26,576 nucleotides of DNA from Limnoraphis robusta CS-951 (GTDB lineage: Bacteria; Cyanobacteriota; Cyanobacteriia; Cyanobacteriales; Microcoleaceae), in assembly GCF_000972705.2 (NCBI RefSeq), contig NZ_LATL02000323.1, positions 20,184 through 46,759 on the forward strand. Reading direction: 5' to 3'. The notes under the pieces were generated by a model. That model was not told the DNA's origin. It made no database searches and saw nothing but the letters and a program-made list of their open reading frames with translations. Both the position numbers and the translations under genes were made by a program. Below, piece by piece: positions 24,571-26,576 of the stretch (the first letter of the stretch is position 1; every line of letters begins with the position of its first letter).

Positions 24571-25669
24571 GCCCGCCCGCGACTTGAATATTGAGGGCGG
24601 CATTGATGTCGCGATCATGAACCGCCCCACAATGGAGGCAAGTCCATTCCCGAACCTCTAACGGTTTCCTGCCGCCCAACTGTCCACAGGATGAACATCG
24701 CTGACTGGTCGGCTCCCAACGACTGATCACCTGGAAATCCCGTCCATAGCGGCTGGATTTACCTTCGACCATTTGTCGGAAGCCATACCACCCCGCATCA
24801 GCAATCGCCCGCGACAACAAGCGATTCTTGACCATTCCCGACACGTTGAGATCTTCGAGGACGATCGCTTGGTTCTCGCGAACGATCCGAGTTGACAGCT
24901 TGTGCAGGAAATCGGTTCGCTGGTCTTTGATTCGGGCATGGATTCGAGCCACTTTCCGACGAGCCAACTCCCGGCGATGACTCCCCTTGACCTTACGACT
25001 AAATATATTCTGAGCGCGACGTAACCGCCGTAAAGATTTAGCCAGGGGCTTGGGACTAATGATCTTTTCACCCGTCGAGAGGGTGGCGAAGGTGGTCAAT
25101 CCCAGATCAATACCCACACCATCATTCAGGGCAGGCAAGCTGATCGGCTCCACCTCGCAAACAAAAGAAGCAAAATAGCGACCCCCTGCATCTTTGATGA
25201 TCGCCACCGATGAGGGTTGCGATGGTAAATCACGAGACCACTTCACCCGAACGCAGCCAATCTTGGCCAGATAGACCGAATTGGGCTTGACTGAGAAGCC
25301 ATTGGTCGTAAAGCGAATCGACTGAGTTGAATGCTTCTTTTTGAATTTGGGAAACCCGACCTTTCGTCCCTTACGTTCCCCTTTTAGGCTTTTAAAGAAA
25401 TTCCTCAAAGCTTGAGAGGAATCACGCAAAGACTGAATTAATGGGTCACATCCCACTTCAGATAGCCAATGTCGCTCTTCAGTCAACTTGGCTTGGGTAA
25501 TGACTCGCTTCTGTAGTTCAGTATCGTTGAGCTTCTCCCCCGATTTGTAAAGGTCTTGACGCAAACGAATGGCATCGTTGTAGACCACACGGGCGCAACC
25601 GAATGTTTTTGCCAGCATGAATCTTTGCGGGCGGTTGGGATAGATTCGGTAGCGATATCGTGCTTTCAT
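24461..25669 (-). CDS. tnpB: TnpB RNA-guided endonuclease (IS200/IS605 family)
   Basis: From the ATG at 25667-25669 (MKARYRYRIYPNRPQ) the protein has 402 residues, typical of TnpB. An upstream in-frame ATG at 25738 adds 23 residues that run through the left-end hairpin and are unlikely to be used. The RuvC nuclease residues are all present: Asp188 (GIDLGLTTFA), Glu272 (VLEDLNVSGM) and the Asp pair in HDRDINAALNI (352-354). The zinc ribbon has Cys325/Cys328 and Cys344/Cys347. No frameshift or stop is seen, so the nuclease is probably active. TnpB cuts DNA matching its omega RNA guide next to a short motif and favours retention of the element. The gene has no clear Shine-Dalgarno site, as is common for tnpB. 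Confidence 0.95.
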   Translation of the reverse strand: MKARYRYRIYPNRPQRFMLAKTFGCARVVYNDAIRLRQDLYKSGEKLNDTELQKRVITQAKLTEERHWLSEVGCDPLIQSLRDSSQALRNFFKSLKGERKGRKVGFPKFKKKHSTQSIRFTTNGFSVKPNSVYLAKIGCVRVKWSRDLPSQPSSVAIIKDAGGRYFASFVCEVEPISLPALNDGVGIDLGLTTFATLSTGEKIISPKPLAKSLRRLRRAQNIFSRKVKGSHRRELARRKVARIHARIKDQRTDFLHKLSTRIVRENQAIVLEDLNVSGMVKNRLLSRAIADAGWYGFRQMVEGKSSRYGRDFQVISRWEPTSQRCSSCGQLGGRKPLEVREWTCLHCGAVHDRDINAALNIQVAGGQSETLNGRGGQRKSSSLVAADEASTHGLVKQLRLFG

Positions 25670-25707
25670 ACGGATAATTATAGCGAGCCATATTCCTTGT
25701 GCAAAAG

Positions 25708-25724
25708 CCGCCCTAGAAGGGCGG
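25708..25724. repeat. Left-end hairpin of the tnpB element
   Basis: CCGCCC-TAGAA-GGGCGG is a perfect 6-bp stem 39 bases upstream of the tnpB start. It is the likely left-end structure recognised by a Y1 transposase. Confidence 0.6.
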
Positions 25725-25740
25725 GGCTTGGGACCCATTT

Positions 25741-26039
25741 TTTTTGGTGAGAGTTGTAGATCTCAATTGCATTCTCAATTCGGGTTTTGCAGTGCAGCTC
25801 TTTGAGTTGATTGATCCGCCGTCCTGCCGCAGAGACTCCATCAATTGGGTTCACCCAGCACCGCACTTGAGCAACCGACACTCTACCGAGTCCATTTTGA
25901 CATAATTGAGGGCGAGGTTGTCGAGCGAGGCTGGTTCCCAACTGATTCCCTGATGTCGGCTCCCTCAGCCCGATGGGATGAAAAATCTACTGTTAAAATT
26001 AATAGCAAAGAAATTTGTTAATGATCAGAGGAAATCGCT
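25741..26039. other. Spacer between the tnpB element and the small hypothetical gene
   Basis: About 300 bases with mixed composition. A minus-strand open frame (25678-25941) crosses the IS left hairpin and has no recognisable domain. The segment may include IS left-end sequence or relics of another element. No RNA gene was recognised. Confidence 0.5.
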
Positions 26040-26270
26040 ATGCAGTCTCGTTGGGAAAAACCATCTGAAGCTTCGAGTTCTAATTCTCATGGGTTTAAAC
26101 TTCCGTCCGACTTGCTCTTGAGTGTGACAACTTCACCCTTTATACTGCTCCTGATTGGAAGTAAAGTTGTATCCGATACGATTTTAGAGATGAGTCGCAG
26201 TAGCGAAGCGGTCTTTCAGGGCGATCGCCTTCCTGTTCTCAATTTTCCCCATCAGACCCGTCAACAGTAG
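26040..26270 (+). CDS. Small hypothetical protein with a hydrophobic segment
   Basis: The 76-residue product begins MQSRWEKPSEASSSNSHGFK. AGAGGA lies 8 bases before the ATG, a good ribosome site. Residues ~24-45 (LLLSVTTSPFILLLIGSKVV) are hydrophobic enough for one membrane helix or an amphipathic hairpin; the ends are polar. It looks like a cyanobacterial small conserved protein, but I do not know a name or role. The stop is TAG. It is divergent from tnpB and may have formed a pair with the DUF1574 gene before the element inserted, which is inference. Confidence 0.7.
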   Translation: MQSRWEKPSEASSSNSHGFKLPSDLLLSVTTSPFILLLIGSKVVSDTILEMSRSSEAVFQGDRLPVLNFPHQTRQQ

Positions 26271-26297
26271 ACAGTTTACCAAAAATTGCCGCACACG

Positions 26298-26318
26298 CCC
26301 CTACCTTCAGGTATGGGG
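26298..26318. repeat. Hairpin resembling an IS200/IS605 right end
   Basis: CCCCTACC (26298-26305), loop TTCA, then GGTATGGGG form an 8-bp stem with one bulge. The left arm CCCCTACCT and the trailing GGGGAT match the tnpB right-end hairpin at about 24430-24452 read on the same strand. It may mark a second, decayed or non-autonomous element continuing to the right. Confidence 0.4.
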
Positions 26319-26576
26319 ATATAAGGCTCTTTCTAATGCTATAATAACTCTACTGGCAGGGTATTCAACCAGTTGAAAAACCCAGCATCTAATCGATGCA
26401 ATTAACCTTGAAAACTTAAGGTATGGGGTTCTTGCAAGAAATGCTTTGGCCATATAAAACCTTAAAGCACCAAGTACAGAGAACAAAGCATTTTTTTCTC
26501 AAGTACGGTAGGGCATACCGAAACTATCTCTGAAATGGGATGAACGACTGGGGAGACTCACCCCTCTGGAGTAGGT
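26319..26576. other. Right-edge spacer, no clear gene
   Basis: It contains inverted repeats GCATC/GATGC (26383-26397 region) and ACCTT/AAGGT (26404-26422 region) and a second GGTATGGGG (26421 region). GGGGAGACTCACCCC near the edge can form a further stem. The density of short stems suggests a structured RNA or IS-derived DNA, but no known family was recognised. Confidence 0.4.
26423..26533 (+). CDS. Possible 36-residue basic small ORF
   Basis: ATG at 26423 opens a frame MGFLQEMLWPYKTLKHQVQR and 16 further residues, rich in Lys, Arg, Tyr and Phe, ending TGA at 26531-26533. AAGG is only one to two bases before the ATG, too near for a normal ribosome site. It overlaps the structured spacer, so chance is as likely as a real gene. 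Confidence 0.2.
   Translation: MGFLQEMLWPYKTLKHQVQRTKHFFLKYGRAYRNYL

Larger units (their letters stand above)
24427..25740 (-). mobile_element. tnpB-only IS200/IS605-type (IS1341-like) element
   Basis: The element consists of one tnpB gene with hairpins at both sides. The right end (24427-24452, reading ATCCCCGAAGCCTTTAGGTAGGGGAGG on the minus strand in two parts: CCCCGAAGCCT and AGGTAGGGG) is the usual subterminal hairpin of this group. On the left side a 6-bp hairpin CCGCCC/GGGCGG (25708-25724) lies upstream of tnpB. No tnpA (Y1 transposase) is present, so movement would need one in trans. Outer boundaries are approximate because these elements make no target duplication. Confidence 0.65.

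Noticed and set aside
25678..25941. Minus-strand frame of 87 codons overlapping the tnpB start
   Set aside because: Crosses the IS left hairpin, overlaps tnpB in another frame and shows no similarity to a Y1 transposase or other family.

Overview
The window looks like chromosomal DNA of a cyanobacterium, probably a filamentous one. The evidence is a full-length ChlH (magnesium chelatase H subunit), many GCGATCGC (HIP1) octamers in both genes and spacers, a TPR-CHAT protein, a DUF1574 protein, a heptameric AGGCAAA tandem repeat, and dispersed GTAGGTTGGGTT inverted-repeat elements. Genus cannot be fixed from sequence alone. No rRNA, tRNA or CRISPR array was seen.

Layout. 1-1525 (-): the N-terminal and repeat part of a TPR protein that runs off the left edge, with almost identical 102-bp repeats. 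1622-5602 (-): chlH with its own terminator. 6184-10845 (+): an exported TPR-CHAT caspase-like protein, then a repeat-containing lipoprotein, closed by a terminator probably shared with the convergent acyl-CoA dehydrogenase-like gene (10930-11997, -). 12123-13524: four tandem 125-bp units of an 89-bp inverted-repeat element, a tightly coupled pair (small protein plus HNH endonuclease), and a fifth copy of the element. 13553-15772 (-): a PatA/PatG-type subtilisin protease followed by a 75-residue peptide with one MVL-like (mannan-binding lectin) domain and four cysteines. 16232-17596 (+): an HTH + NB-ARC ATPase that stops exactly at a 40-bp duplication of the 3' end of the next gene; the duplication encloses a small HicB-like gene. 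17937-20654 (-): exported zinc metalloprotease. 20935-24426 (-): DUF1574/SGNH membrane protein, whose start codon abuts the right end of a tnpB-only IS200/IS605-type element (tnpB 24461-25669, -). 26040-26270 (+): small hypothetical protein, followed by spacer with another hairpin resembling an IS right end.

How the genes may work together. chlH is housekeeping (chlorophyll synthesis). The rest is accessory. The strongest candidate for an undescribed system is the protease plus MVL-like peptide: the layout is that of a leader-bearing precursor beside a cyanobactin-type maturation protease, but with no heterocyclase or prenyltransferase gene in the window and with a lectin-like fold in place of a short core peptide. 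The HNH pair and the NB-ARC gene lie next to it, so 12-18 kb reads as a small accessory island built by repeats and rearrangement. These functional links are inference.
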